A DNA stretch of 64,000 nucleotides from Flavobacterium beibuense (GCF_004151245.1 NZ_JUIW01000001.1:372001-436000), one strand, 5' to 3'; positions 18,324 through 27,608 are shown, counted from the stretch's first letter. Numbers and translations are program-made. The notes: generated by a model from the sequence alone, not told the origin.

Positions 18324-18905
18324 ATGAAAAAATTATTACTATTATCAGCATTAATGGGAACTTTTAGCCTTATGGCTCAAACAACCCATCACATTACTAA
18401 CTGGGCGATGGGTATTTCTTCCAACGATGCCTCGATGACAATAGACCAGGGTGATACAGTAGAATGGACCTGGAGTGACAGTACTCCTCATACCGTAACT
18501 TCTCAGGCGGGTAGTGCAGAGAGTTTTGATAGTGGTATGGTTACAGGTATTGGTCAAACCTATTCACATACTTTTACAGAAATAGGTGATAATCCATACA
18601 GATGTAGTTTTCATGCCAGTATGCAGGGTACAATTACAGTACAGGAAGTACTGGGAGTAGAAGATGTAAGTAAGGTTTCGTTTGAATATTTTCCAAATCC
18701 TACAACAGATATACTAACAATTAATGCAGCTGATGTTATTGATAATATCGCTGTATATGATATGAGCGGCAAGCTTATCATGCAGGCTTCAAATGCCGGA
18801 AACTCTAACAGTAAGATTTATTTTCAGGATTACAATGCAGGTACTTATCTTGTAAAGGTTACAGTAGCAGGGCAAACAAAAACAATATCTGTAGTTAAAC
18901 AATAA
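18324..18905 (+). CDS. Cupredoxin (plastocyanin/amicyanin-like) with T9SS sorting domain
   Basis: A 193-residue exported blue-copper-type protein. After a signal peptide ending MAQ (residue 19), a cupredoxin domain (20-108) presents the full type I copper ligand set: His56 (TPHTV), Cys94, His97 and Met100 (CSFHASM). The C-x2-H-x2-M loop is the short amicyanin-like form. Residues about 115-193 form a type A T9SS sorting domain (FEYFPNPTTDIL). The likely role is extracellular or surface electron transfer or copper binding. No redox partner gene is adjacent, although di-haem lipoproteins are encoded 3 kb away. Confidence 0.9.
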   Translation: MKKLLLLSALMGTFSLMAQTTHHITNWAMGISSNDASMTIDQGDTVEWTWSDSTPHTVTSQAGSAESFDSGMVTGIGQTYSHTFTEIGDNPYRCSFHASMQGTITVQEVLGVEDVSKVSFEYFPNPTTDILTINAADVIDNIAVYDMSGKLIMQASNAGNSNSKIYFQDYNAGTYLVKVTVAGQTKTISVVKQ

Positions 18906-18944
18906 ACATCAGTTTTTATTTAATAAAGCAAGTGTGTGTGTGAA

Positions 18945-18976
18945 AAAAGCCTGTTCGGTATCGAACAGGCTTTTGT
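18945..18976. terminator. Bidirectional intrinsic terminator
   Basis: A 13-bp perfect stem (AAAAGCCTGTTCG / CGAACAGGCTTTT) with a 4-nt loop, between the convergent cupredoxin and FG-GAP genes. Confidence 0.9.
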
Positions 18977-19016
18977 GTTATTACTTATAAAAGACTAACA
19001 ATATTCTATTAGTTTT

Positions 19017-21035
19017 TTACTCTTTAATAATTTTAGTTGTAAAATATTTTCCGGCACTATCTTTAAGTATAATGCCATAAGTACCTTGTGCAAGATTCTC
19101 TACAGGAATCGTATTGTCGGTTACTTGTAATGTACTTACAACTTTTCCGTTAAGGCTATAAATGATTGCACTAACAATTTCATTATTTTGCATATCAACT
19201 TTAATATAGCTTTTTGCAGGGTTAGGATAAAGAGTGAAAGGTGTCTTTTGTATTTGCGCAGTTCCTAATGTCTGTCCTTCTGTAACATGAGTAGTTTGGT
19301 TAATAGTAGGGTTGTTTATTACATCTATCAAACCAGATGGCCATTTTATAACAAGTTGGTCAACAGTTTCTGTCTGTCCTAAACCAAAATGTACATTAAG
19401 TGAACTCATATACTCAAAACTGTCTCCACTTCTAACATCGCGTATCTGTTGTGTCCAGGTTCCTCCTGTAGCGTGTATCTCAACTCTGGCGCCAATACCA
19501 TTTCGGTTACTTTCATTGCCTTCAAGGGTAATTTTCATCCAGTTATTGTCGTTGCTGTTGTTGAATAGTATTTTATTTCCGTTATAAATATCCAGAAACC
19601 CATCATTATTTAAATCTCCTATAGGGCCGCTACCACCAGGCACTAACATAGGAGAGAAAGTCATATCGCCATTATTTAACATGATGGTATTGTTTCCTCC
19701 AAAAACGTCAATAAAGCCATCGTTATTAAAATCGTGAGCAAAATGGTCGTGTGTTATCCCATCGAATGATTCAAAACCGGTGCCTGCAGTAACATCCGAA
19801 AAAGTTCCATCGCCATTATTATGCATAAGTTTATGATGTCCGGCTATAAATGAGCTGGCACCCACAAAGGCATCCATATACCCGTCATTGTCGTAGTCTC
19901 CCCATGCAGATGACCATGTTTGTATCATGTCTGCCATATTAGATTCGTTAGTGTCAGCACTGGCTACAGTGGTAAATACGCCATTTCCGTCATTACGATG
20001 TAGTTCATTCATAGCAGCAGGATCTCCGCCACCTCTACATTTTGCAATAAACAGGTCCTGGTCGCCGTCATTATCATAATCTACCCAAATGGAACCATAA
20101 TTTCCACCTTCGGGATAATCTCCAAGTCCGCCCTGAATAAATTCATAACCTCCTTCTCCGTCATTAAGAAAGTAGACATTTGGCTGAACATCATGGCAAA
20201 CAAAGGCATCAAGGTTGCCATCGTTATTTATGTCTACAAAATTTGTTCTTTGGGAAAACAGATAAAAGTTTGACGGAGATTCTATAATATCAGAGAAAGC
20301 AGTACCGTCTTCATTAGCCAACATAATAGCTGCTCCTGAATCATAGCCATAAAGCAGGTCGTTATAACCATTTTTATCGAAGTCTCCTGCAGCCATACTC
20401 CATGAGGGCATAAATACAGTTGAAGGTGCACTAAGTGCTGCACTTGTAAATCCGGATCCGTTTGAGTCTTGATAAAGTACATATACAGTTCCGTTGGAAG
20501 GAGCTACGATGTCATCAAGATAATCACCGTTAAGATCGGTAACACATATTTTATAATCGCCATCTATACTTATGTTTTGTGTTGTGAACATAGGTAACTG
20601 GAAAACAGTTTCCGTAACGGTGAATATAAAAGCATTTGCCTCCCATCTGTTGTCAAAAGCGATATAATAAGTCTCTCCTGCAACTGCACTAAAAACAACA
20701 AGAGATGTAAGGCTGCCTCCGCTATCATCATCACTTGCAATACAGTTTAAGCTGCTGCATTCGCCGGAATATACCATAACCCTGGTGTCATGATTTGGTT
20801 GTCCCGGAATGTTAGTAGATATAATAACATTGTGGTCTTCAGTTCCGGTATAGCTATACCATATACCCATAGTAGGTGATCCGTCATCTAAGCAGTTTAC
20901 AGGAACTTCGCTTCCTGCAGAAAATGTTGCATTATATTGGCCTTCGCCAATAGCAACTGCCTGGTCGCAGCTTTGTTGGGCATGCAAGGTACAGCAGCCC
21001 GATAAAGCTAATAGTAAAGTAATTCTTTTAAGCAT
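19017..21035 (-). CDS. Secreted FG-GAP/VCBS-repeat protein with UnbV/ASPIC domain and T9SS sorting domain
   Basis: A 672-residue exported protein (signal peptide ending LHAQ). An N-terminal jelly-roll-like region (20-145) is followed by a beta-propeller of VCBS/FG-GAP repeats. These carry calcium-type loops such as DLNGDYLDD, DFDKNGYND, DINNDGNLD, DYDNDGDQD, DYDNDGYMD, DFNNDGFID and DLNNDGFLD. Then comes an ASPIC/UnbV domain (about 490-580, NRNGIGARVEI, VHFGLGQTETVDQLVIKWPSG) and a type A sorting domain (LYPNPAKSY). It starts 24 bp after the di-haem lipoprotein gene, so it is probably in its operon. The role is likely surface binding; the ligand is unknown. Confidence 0.92.
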   Translation of the reverse strand: MLKRITLLLALSGCCTLHAQQSCDQAVAIGEGQYNATFSAGSEVPVNCLDDGSPTMGIWYSYTGTEDHNVIISTNIPGQPNHDTRVMVYSGECSSLNCIASDDDSGGSLTSLVVFSAVAGETYYIAFDNRWEANAFIFTVTETVFQLPMFTTQNISIDGDYKICVTDLNGDYLDDIVAPSNGTVYVLYQDSNGSGFTSAALSAPSTVFMPSWSMAAGDFDKNGYNDLLYGYDSGAAIMLANEDGTAFSDIIESPSNFYLFSQRTNFVDINNDGNLDAFVCHDVQPNVYFLNDGEGGYEFIQGGLGDYPEGGNYGSIWVDYDNDGDQDLFIAKCRGGGDPAAMNELHRNDGNGVFTTVASADTNESNMADMIQTWSSAWGDYDNDGYMDAFVGASSFIAGHHKLMHNNGDGTFSDVTAGTGFESFDGITHDHFAHDFNNDGFIDVFGGNNTIMLNNGDMTFSPMLVPGGSGPIGDLNNDGFLDIYNGNKILFNNSNDNNWMKITLEGNESNRNGIGARVEIHATGGTWTQQIRDVRSGDSFEYMSSLNVHFGLGQTETVDQLVIKWPSGLIDVINNPTINQTTHVTEGQTLGTAQIQKTPFTLYPNPAKSYIKVDMQNNEIVSAIIYSLNGKVVSTLQVTDNTIPVENLAQGTYGIILKDSAGKYFTTKIIKE

Positions 21036-21059
21036 AGTTTAGTTGATTTGATTTTTGGT

Positions 21060-22154
21060 CTAAGGGCATGGTTCTTCCATGCTGTTAATCCATTCTTTAA
21101 AAAGATCCAGTGCTTCCTGATGCCTTATAGTCCTGCCCAGTAAAGGCATTCTTTCGTTTTCTGCTACAGAGTTTAACCTATAGTACATTTCAGAACGTTC
21201 AGAATTACCCTTGGTTATAATGTGAGTTAAAGAATTGTTTATAAATTCTTCCGGCTCTACACATATCCCAAGGTTGGCAGGGTTAGTAGTTTCATTAAAC
21301 GCTAATCTTATTGGTCGGTAATCGCAATGTGACCCTTCGCGGTGGCAATGGGCACAGTTAATGTCAAGGTATGAACGAACCCTTAGCTCAAGAGGCTGAG
21401 TTTCGTCTTGCCAGTCTATAGTAGTAATAATGTTGTCAGGTAAATTGTTTTGTAAATAGCCGGCTTCCACCCATTTTGCTAGTTGGTTTTTACTGCCGTC
21501 GCTATAATTAAAAAGTTTGTTTAGGTTTTGTGGTTTAGGCCCTATAGGTACTGTATCGAGTTCTGATTTATGACATGTATAACATTCTACCTTAGAAGGG
21601 ATTCTGTAATTAGTGGTTTTGGTTTCACCGCTTTCCATCCATGAAATGTTTGTATAACTGCCATTCATGTTAAGAGTTGCCTCGGTTTGAGTGTCATTCC
21701 ATACATAATTGGCAAAAATCCATTTATCACCTTTTTTAATTAAAAGCCGGGTTTCTATTATTCGGGTCTTATTTTCGGGCAGTACATTGTCATAATAAAA
21801 GTTTTTAATGAGTACACTGCCTGAAGGAAAGCTAAGCACTTCGCTGTCGCTGATATATTGCGCCTTTACATTTTCAGGCATCCATACAAACCTTTTTTTG
21901 TGAGCATAATCAGTAAATAGTGTACTATTTAAATCATACGGTATTACTCCTTTTACGGGCTTAAGATTTTTAATATCGCCCTCAAAAAAATTATAATCGG
22001 ATAGTTTGGGATAAGGTACTGCTTCAAGATTCAGGACAACAGGAGAAGGATCTGGTATTTCTGAGTATTCTTCCGCGTCATCTTTTCCACATGAGGAAAA
22101 AGCGGTAATTAAAGATATATATAGACATATCTTTACAATAAAGTGTTTTTTCAT
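21060..22154 (-). CDS. Di-haem c-type cytochrome lipoprotein (SO2930 family), copy 1
   Basis: A 364-residue lipoprotein (lipidation Cys22 in AFSSC). Two haem c motifs, CYTCH (191-195) and CAHCH (267-271), lie in the C-terminal half, after a roughly 150-residue N-terminal domain (PYDLNSTLFTDYAHKKRFVW). This architecture matches the SO2930-type di-haem proteins found widely in Bacteroidota. Electron transfer at the outer membrane or periplasm is inferred and the partner is unknown. It is a tandem paralogue of the next gene and likely heads an operon with the FG-GAP/UnbV gene. Confidence 0.85.
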   Translation of the reverse strand: MKKHFIVKICLYISLITAFSSCGKDDAEEYSEIPDPSPVVLNLEAVPYPKLSDYNFFEGDIKNLKPVKGVIPYDLNSTLFTDYAHKKRFVWMPENVKAQYISDSEVLSFPSGSVLIKNFYYDNVLPENKTRIIETRLLIKKGDKWIFANYVWNDTQTEATLNMNGSYTNISWMESGETKTTNYRIPSKVECYTCHKSELDTVPIGPKPQNLNKLFNYSDGSKNQLAKWVEAGYLQNNLPDNIITTIDWQDETQPLELRVRSYLDINCAHCHREGSHCDYRPIRLAFNETTNPANLGICVEPEEFINNSLTHIITKGNSERSEMYYRLNSVAENERMPLLGRTIRHQEALDLFKEWINSMEEPCP

Positions 22155-22187
22155 AGAGTTATATCAGCAATTTTTATAATAATATAA

Positions 22188-22195
22188 CAAATATA
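22188..22195 (-). promoter_or_regulatory. TAnnTTTG -7 element for di-haem copy 1
   Basis: The minus strand reads TATATTTG, 33 bp upstream of the ATG at 22154. Confidence 0.6.
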
Positions 22196-22269
22196 TAACA
22201 AAACACTTACCGAAAAAGAAAAGTGTGTTAAAACTTATGTATTTGATTTTTAGTGTTATATATTAAACA

Positions 22270-23364
22270 CTACTGACAGCTTGTTTGGAGGGAATTTATC
22301 CACTCCTCCATCATTAACATAGCTTCTTCATCAACAACTGTACGTCCTCTTAAAGGCATCATTTCCGAAGGAATAGTGTTGTTCATCCTATAATAAATAA
22401 GAGATTCTTGAATGTTTTGTCCTGAAATGAGATAAGGCTCACCGTTTGTGGCAAAATCACTTGGTGGTACACATACACCTAGGTTAACAGGGTCGCTGGT
22501 TTGGTTAAAGGCAAAATTCATAGGTGTATATCCGCAATATGCGCCTTCTGTATGGCAATGTGCACAGTTTACATCGAGATAAGAGCGAACTCTTAACTCA
22601 AGAGGTTGTGTATCGTCTTTCCAGTCTACTGTAGATATTATTTGTGAAGGAGCAGAGTTTAAATAACCAGCCTCAATCCATTTGGTAATCTGATTTTTGA
22701 CCCCGTCATTATAATTGTATGATTTATTAAGGTTTTGCGGTTTAGGGCCTATTGGACTTAACTGTCCATTAAATGTATGGCAAAGAGCACAATCTGCTTC
22801 TGAAGGTATTTTGTAATTTATTGTTTTGGGTGTACCATTATGATTCCAGGACATCCTTACAGTGCTTCCTTCCATATCAAGGTAAGCTTCGGTTTGGTCA
22901 CCATTCCAAACATAATTGGCAAATATCCATCCTGATTGTTTCTTAATAAGTAAACGGGTTTCTAAAATTCTTGTAGCGTTTTGGGTCCCTATATTTTCAT
23001 AATAAAAGTTCTTAATCAATACAGTACCTGTAGGAAAATTTGGGACAGCTCCGTCACTGGTATATGTAGCGGTGGTAGTATCAGGCATCCATACAAAACG
23101 TTTTTTTAAGGCATAATCGGTAAACAATGAACTATTAAGATCATAAGGTAATACACCGTAAACAGGCTCAAGGTTTTTAAGGTCGCCTTCATAAAAATTA
23201 TAATCCGATAGTGTTGGGTAAGGAACAGCAGCAAGGTCTAGTACTACTGGTGAAACTTCGGGAAGCTCGGTGTAGTTATCACTGTCATCAGAACCGCAAG
23301 ATATGATTATTGATGTTGTTGCTAAAAGTATAATAAAAGCTGATAAAAAGTAAAGTTTTCTCAT
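22270..23364 (-). CDS. Di-haem c-type cytochrome lipoprotein (SO2930 family), copy 2
   Basis: A 364-residue paralogue of copy 1, identical in length and collinear throughout. The lipidation site is Cys23 (IIISC), and the haem motifs are CALCH (192-196) and CAHCH (267-271). Conserved blocks such as DLNSSLFTDYALKKRFVWMP and IGPKPQNLNK, and the segment just before the second haem motif, show a tandem duplication. Copy-specific differences cluster around the first haem motif and the last 60 residues. It has its own -7 box, so the two copies can be expressed independently. Confidence 0.85.
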   Translation of the reverse strand: MRKLYFLSAFIILLATTSIIISCGSDDSDNYTELPEVSPVVLDLAAVPYPTLSDYNFYEGDLKNLEPVYGVLPYDLNSSLFTDYALKKRFVWMPDTTTATYTSDGAVPNFPTGTVLIKNFYYENIGTQNATRILETRLLIKKQSGWIFANYVWNGDQTEAYLDMEGSTVRMSWNHNGTPKTINYKIPSEADCALCHTFNGQLSPIGPKPQNLNKSYNYNDGVKNQITKWIEAGYLNSAPSQIISTVDWKDDTQPLELRVRSYLDVNCAHCHTEGAYCGYTPMNFAFNQTSDPVNLGVCVPPSDFATNGEPYLISGQNIQESLIYYRMNNTIPSEMMPLRGRTVVDEEAMLMMEEWINSLQTSCQ

Positions 23365-23395
23365 ATTTGCTGCATTAATTATAATGAAAGGACAG

Positions 23396-23403
23396 CAAAT
23401 ATA
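23396..23403 (-). promoter_or_regulatory. TAnnTTTG -7 element for di-haem copy 2
   Basis: The minus strand reads TATATTTG, 31 bp upstream of the ATG at 23364. The same -7 octamer sits at nearly the same distance before copy 1. Confidence 0.6.
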
Positions 23404-23426
23404 TATAAAAAATAAAAAGAATGGTA

Positions 23427-23972
23427 TTACAGGTCCAGTTTAACGTTATAAAGATTAAGGCCTTCTAAAGCCTCGGGTGTAGTGTGGTCAAATGTTTCCT
23501 CATGCATATTTCTTTCTTTTTTTAAAGCGATACGCCTAACAGAATTATAAAAACGTCTTACTTCTTCCAGGTTAGAAAGAATAAGTGTAGGTACTTTTAC
23601 ATTGTTCCCATTTTCGTCTTTGGCAACCATTGTAAAATAAGAAGAGTTACAGTGTTTTACCTTGCCGGTTTGTATGTTTTGTGAAGTAACGCGTATACCT
23701 ACCACCATAGAACTGTTACCTACATAGTTAACCGAAGCTTTCATTGTAACCAGTTCACCTATTTCTATAGGGTTTAAAAAATCTACAGTGTCTACAGAAG
23801 CCGTTACACAATAACACCCTGAATATTTAGATGCACAAGCAAAAGCAATCTGGTCCATAAGCATAAGAATGTAACCTCCATGAATTTTTCCGCTAAAGTT
23901 AGAGTGGGAAGGAAGCATCAGTTCAGATATTGTAACTTTTGATGCACTTACTTTTTGTACGCTTACAGTCAT
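23427..23972 (-). CDS. Acyl-CoA thioesterase (hotdog fold, YciA/BFIT type)
   Basis: A 181-residue cytosolic hotdog thioesterase. The diagnostic block SELMLPSHSNFSGKIHGGYILMLMDQIAFACASKY covers the catalytic loop and hotdog helix, followed by VDFLNPIEIGELV. It hydrolyses acyl-CoA to free acid and CoA; chain length preference cannot be read from the sequence. It begins 11 bp after rmuC and is probably co-transcribed with it. Confidence 0.9.
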   Translation of the reverse strand: MTVSVQKVSASKVTISELMLPSHSNFSGKIHGGYILMLMDQIAFACASKYSGCYCVTASVDTVDFLNPIEIGELVTMKASVNYVGNSSMVVGIRVTSQNIQTGKVKHCNSSYFTMVAKDENGNNVKVPTLILSNLEEVRRFYNSVRRIALKKERNMHEETFDHTTPEALEGLNLYNVKLDL

Positions 23973-23983
23973 TATTAATGGTA

Positions 23984-25384
23984 TTATAAGTTAGGTAACT
24001 CGTTGTCGTTATCTTCTTCTTCTTCATTGCCTCCTGAAAGTAGTGCCCTGTTGACTATGTTGTCAGGAAGAGATTTTTTGGCTTTGGCTCCCATTTTTTT
24101 AAGCTTTTCTATACTGGTAATTATATTACCACGGCCATCTACCAGTTTATTCATAGCGCCTTCATAGGCTTTTTTGCCTTCTTCCATTCTTTTGCCTACC
24201 ATGATCAGATCGCCTACAAACCCTTCAAACTTATCGTATAGAGAGCCTGCCTGTCTGGCTATTTCATAAGCATTTTCCTGTTGCTTCTGGTTAGTCCACA
24301 TGCTGTCTATAGTACGGAGTGTAGCCAGTAAAGTGCTAGGGGTTACAATAACAATATTGCGTTCAAAAGCTTTATTGTATAATGTGGCGTCTTCGTTAAG
24401 TGCAATGGCAAAAGCAGGTTCTATAGGTATGAAAAGCAATACAAAATCAGGACTTTCCATTTTGTACAGGTCATGATAGTTTTTATCGCTAAGCTGATCT
24501 ACGTGTCTTTTTATGGAGCCTATGTGTTCTTTTAAATGGAGTGTTTTAGCAATCTCGTCCTCTTCATTTACATAACGCTCATAAGCAACTAATGATACTT
24601 TTGAGTCCACTATCATCTTTTTACCATCAGGAAGATTAATTACAACATCTGGTTGTATACGGTTTCCTTCTTCGGTAGTATAGCTAACCTGTACCTCATA
24701 CTCACGGCCTTTTTCAAGACCCGATTTTTCCAGAACGCGTTCCAGTATAAGCTCTCCCCAGTTACCCTGCATCTTACTGTCACCTTTAAGAGCTTTGGTA
24801 AGGTTAAGGGTTTCACGGCTCATCTGTTCGTTCATTTCACGAAGGCCTAATATTTGCTGGCGTAATGCGGCATGATAATCTATACTTTCTTTATGGGTAT
24901 CTTCAACTTTCTTTTCAAACAGGTGTATTTTTTCCTGTAGGGGAGAAAGTATATTTTTCATGTTTTCTCGATTCTGTTCAGTAAACTTGGTCGATTTTTC
25001 TTCCAGTATCTTATTGGCAAGATTTTCAAATTCTTTGGTGAATTTTTCCCTTAGCTCTTCTGTTTCCTGACGCTGTTCACGCATACGTTCCAATAGATTG
25101 TCAAAATCGGTTTCTTTTTTGGTAAGCTGTACGGTAAGTGCGTCTTTTGCTGTGCGTAAATCGTCACGCTCTGCAATTGTCTGTATTATCTGTTTTTCAA
25201 GTCCGGTTCTGTCATTAACGGCCTGTTGTTTAAGTTGCTCTATAGTTAAGGTAAGGCTGTTATTACGTTCTTCAAGAACTTTTCTGTCTGAAACGGACTT
25301 TGATGAAAATATAAGTTTGCCAAGGTAAACACCTATTGCTAAGGCAATAATAAAGGCAGATAATAAAGTAATGGTATCAGGCAT
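23984..25384 (-). CDS. rmuC: DNA recombination protein RmuC
   Basis: A 466-residue protein with one N-terminal membrane helix (about 5-23). A long coiled coil follows (about 30-170, many heptads of E, K, Q), then the RmuC nuclease-like core (about 180-410: GNWGELILERVLEKSGLEKG, PDVVINLPDGKKMIVDSKVS). Family members limit recombination between inverted repeats and the core is related to PD-(D/E)XK nucleases. The start at 25384 gives MPDTITLLSAFII. A longer frame up to 25468 would overlap the promoter region of the divergent gene and is rejected. Confidence 0.94.
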   Translation of the reverse strand: MPDTITLLSAFIIALAIGVYLGKLIFSSKSVSDRKVLEERNNSLTLTIEQLKQQAVNDRTGLEKQIIQTIAERDDLRTAKDALTVQLTKKETDFDNLLERMREQRQETEELREKFTKEFENLANKILEEKSTKFTEQNRENMKNILSPLQEKIHLFEKKVEDTHKESIDYHAALRQQILGLREMNEQMSRETLNLTKALKGDSKMQGNWGELILERVLEKSGLEKGREYEVQVSYTTEEGNRIQPDVVINLPDGKKMIVDSKVSLVAYERYVNEEDEIAKTLHLKEHIGSIKRHVDQLSDKNYHDLYKMESPDFVLLFIPIEPAFAIALNEDATLYNKAFERNIVIVTPSTLLATLRTIDSMWTNQKQQENAYEIARQAGSLYDKFEGFVGDLIMVGKRMEEGKKAYEGAMNKLVDGRGNIITSIEKLKKMGAKAKKSLPDNIVNRALLSGGNEEEEDNDNELPNL

Positions 25385-25452
25385 TTGAAGTGTATTTGCT
25401 AATGGGTAAAAATAAGCAAAATATTGCAAGGCAATGCACAAAAAAATACTGT

Positions 25453-25460
25453 TATATTTG
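25453..25460 (+). promoter_or_regulatory. TAnnTTTG -7 element for the S41-like gene
   Basis: TATATTTG, 18 bp upstream of the chosen ATG at 25479. It excludes a longer in-frame start at 25434. Confidence 0.6.
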
Positions 25461-25478
25461 TTAGACAAACCATTTGTT

Positions 25479-26729
25479 ATGAAAAAACACCTTACATTTC
25501 TTTTTCTGTTACTATCATATTTTTCTCACTCCCAGTCATGTACCTGTGAAGCTGAACTGGACGCTCTTTACAATACAGTATTAAGTCTTACCTCGTATAA
25601 AAATAATTTGGCAGGTAAAAAGTATGAAGAATATAAACGTACATATGAATGGCTTAGAAAAGAGGCTGAAAAAGAGAAACAAAAAATACCATGCTTTTTA
25701 ATACTTGCTAAACTACTTGAACCTGTTACTGATAATTCTGTTACTTTTTCCTTGGGTATGTATGATGATGTGAAGGTAAGTCCGAATGATCAATTTTTTA
25801 AGGAAAAGCAGGTTTTCTTTATGTCTGAATTTGCGAAGTACAATATTAAAGCTCATGTTGATACAGATTCAATTGAAAATATTTTAAGGAATAAACCGGA
25901 AAGCGATATTGAAGGGATATATTATAAAGCTAAACTGAGGGTTGGGTTGTATAGGACTAAAGCAAGGGATAGTTTGGCAGGAGTAATATTAGACTCTGAT
26001 TATCCCAACTGGAAAAAAGGAGATGTAGCTTTTCTACTTTATGAAAAATCACCTAATCATTTTACAGCCATCCATAGTCAATATTTGACCAATCAATATT
26101 ATCTGCAAAAACATGAAAAATATATTAATGGAAGGCTTGCCCAGGGAAAGTGGTCAAAAAGTGTTGAGAGGGATGATATTTTGTTAAATGGTACAGGTGA
26201 TAAGGTGAAATTTGACTTTAAGTTTGTAACCTCTGATATTCAATATGTAAGATTAGGTTATCTCGCGTCTGTAATGAATTATGAAAAGGCGGAAGTTTTT
26301 TTGGGCAGGGTAAAGGATAGCCTTAAGTCAGATAATGTTATTGTAGATTTGAGAGAGAATTCTCACGGAAGCGAAGATGTAGCAAAACCATTCTTAAAGT
26401 TTTTAAAGAAGTATTCCAGAAAACATGATATTTATATAATTATAAATGCCGGTATTAAAGGAGCAGCAGAAAGGCTGGTAGCTGAACTTAAAGGCGAGGA
26501 AAGAATACATTTGTTAGGAGAAGAAACATCAGGTATACTTGCTTATGGGTATGTAGATGTAGTAAATAGCAGATTAGCCTGTGGGAACTACCTTTTTCAT
26601 AGTAATAATGCAGAATATATGAAACTGCTTAAATATGAGGGGTCAGGAATTACTCCTGATTATGTTTTAAATACTGATACTGACTGGGTAGAGCAAACCA
26701 TAACTATAATAAAAAATAAACATGAGTAA
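25479..26729 (+). CDS. Exported S41-peptidase-like protein with apparently lost catalytic dyad
   Basis: A 416-residue secreted protein (signal peptide ending SHSQ, then CTCEAELDALY). The C-terminal third has the tail-specific protease (S41) layout: NVIVDLRENSHGSEDVAKPF, then IYIIINAGIKGAAERLVAEL, then LLGEETSGILAYG. In Tsp/CtpA the corresponding segments are SASASE, with the catalytic Ser, and GKG, with the catalytic Lys about 25 residues later. Here those positions read KGAAE and SGI, i.e. Gly and Ile. It may be a non-catalytic homologue. It overlaps the next gene by 8 bp. Confidence 0.75.
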   Translation: MKKHLTFLFLLLSYFSHSQSCTCEAELDALYNTVLSLTSYKNNLAGKKYEEYKRTYEWLRKEAEKEKQKIPCFLILAKLLEPVTDNSVTFSLGMYDDVKVSPNDQFFKEKQVFFMSEFAKYNIKAHVDTDSIENILRNKPESDIEGIYYKAKLRVGLYRTKARDSLAGVILDSDYPNWKKGDVAFLLYEKSPNHFTAIHSQYLTNQYYLQKHEKYINGRLAQGKWSKSVERDDILLNGTGDKVKFDFKFVTSDIQYVRLGYLASVMNYEKAEVFLGRVKDSLKSDNVIVDLRENSHGSEDVAKPFLKFLKKYSRKHDIYIIINAGIKGAAERLVAELKGEERIHLLGEETSGILAYGYVDVVNSRLACGNYLFHSNNAEYMKLLKYEGSGITPDYVLNTDTDWVEQTITIIKNKHE

Positions 26730-27387
26730 TATTACCACTTTTAAAAAGTTTCCGGATGTAATACAGGCTAAAGAACTTAAGGAGTTTTTACAGCAAAATG
26801 GGATTCAAAGTTTCGTGAGTGATGGTAAACCCTCTGTTGATAATAGCTTTGGTGGTGGTATCCCTGTGGATTATGAGGTTAAAATAAAAGCTGGTGATTT
26901 TGAAAAGGCATCTTTGCTTGTTGAAGAGAGGGTTAAGGAAACACTGGAAGATGTTGATAAGGATTATTACCTGTTTTTATTTACTAATGAAGAACTGTAT
27001 GATGTTTTAATCAAACAGGACGAATGGAATGAGTTTGATTATCTTCTAGCCAGAAAACTTTTAACTGATAGGGGAAAGGTAATAGATGAGGATTTATTAA
27101 ACAGCCTCAAGAAACAAAGAATTGCAGATTTTACAAAGCCTCAGTCTCATGAAAAAACGTGGATCTTTGCCGGTTATATATTTGTATTAATGGGAGGTTT
27201 TTTAGGGATACTTATAGGGTATATGTTATGGGAATCTAAAACAACGCTGCCAGACAGAAGAGTCATCTATACTTATTCTCAAAAATCACGTAGTCACGGA
27301 CTTATAATTTTTTGCCTGGGTATATTTTTGTCTGCTATTTACATATTAGGAATTTTTTTAGATGAATATATGATTAGCCTTTATTAA
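26722..27387 (+). CDS. DUF2007-like protein with two C-terminal membrane helices, paralogue 1
   Basis: A 221-residue protein. Residues 1-75 look like a DUF2007 signal-transducing-type domain (TFKKFPDVIQAKELKEFLQQNGI, then DYEVKIKAGDFEKASLLV). A helical linker (DYYLFLFTNEELYDVL, EWNEFDYLLARKLL) precedes two membrane helices (about 147-167 and 193-211). It is translationally coupled to the S41-like gene by an 8-bp overlap. Function is unknown. The next gene is a paralogue with the same layout. Confidence 0.7.
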   Translation: MSNITTFKKFPDVIQAKELKEFLQQNGIQSFVSDGKPSVDNSFGGGIPVDYEVKIKAGDFEKASLLVEERVKETLEDVDKDYYLFLFTNEELYDVLIKQDEWNEFDYLLARKLLTDRGKVIDEDLLNSLKKQRIADFTKPQSHEKTWIFAGYIFVLMGGFLGILIGYMLWESKTTLPDRRVIYTYSQKSRSHGLIIFCLGIFLSAIYILGIFLDEYMISLY

Positions 27388-27578
27388 GAATTTTAAAACT
27401 TTAATTTTAGTACTATTTTAAATATTAAAAAAGTGTTAAAGGGTTTAAAATGATATTGTTGGTTAAATTAACTTATCCGAAACCCGCATAAAGAAAGGAC
27501 TTGTTAAAATTTCGTAATTTTTTTGTTATAATTTGCTGGTTATCTGATATGTAAATTAGGTTTTTAGAAGTGTTTTCC

Positions 27579-27586
27579 TATATTTG
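27579..27586 (+). promoter_or_regulatory. TAnnTTTG -7 element for DUF2007-like paralogue 2
   Basis: TATATTTG, 22 bp upstream of the ATG at 27609. It lies downstream of a longer in-frame start at 27570 and so fixes the start. Confidence 0.6.
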
Positions 27587-27608
27587 GAGGACACCCAACT
27601 ATAAACCA

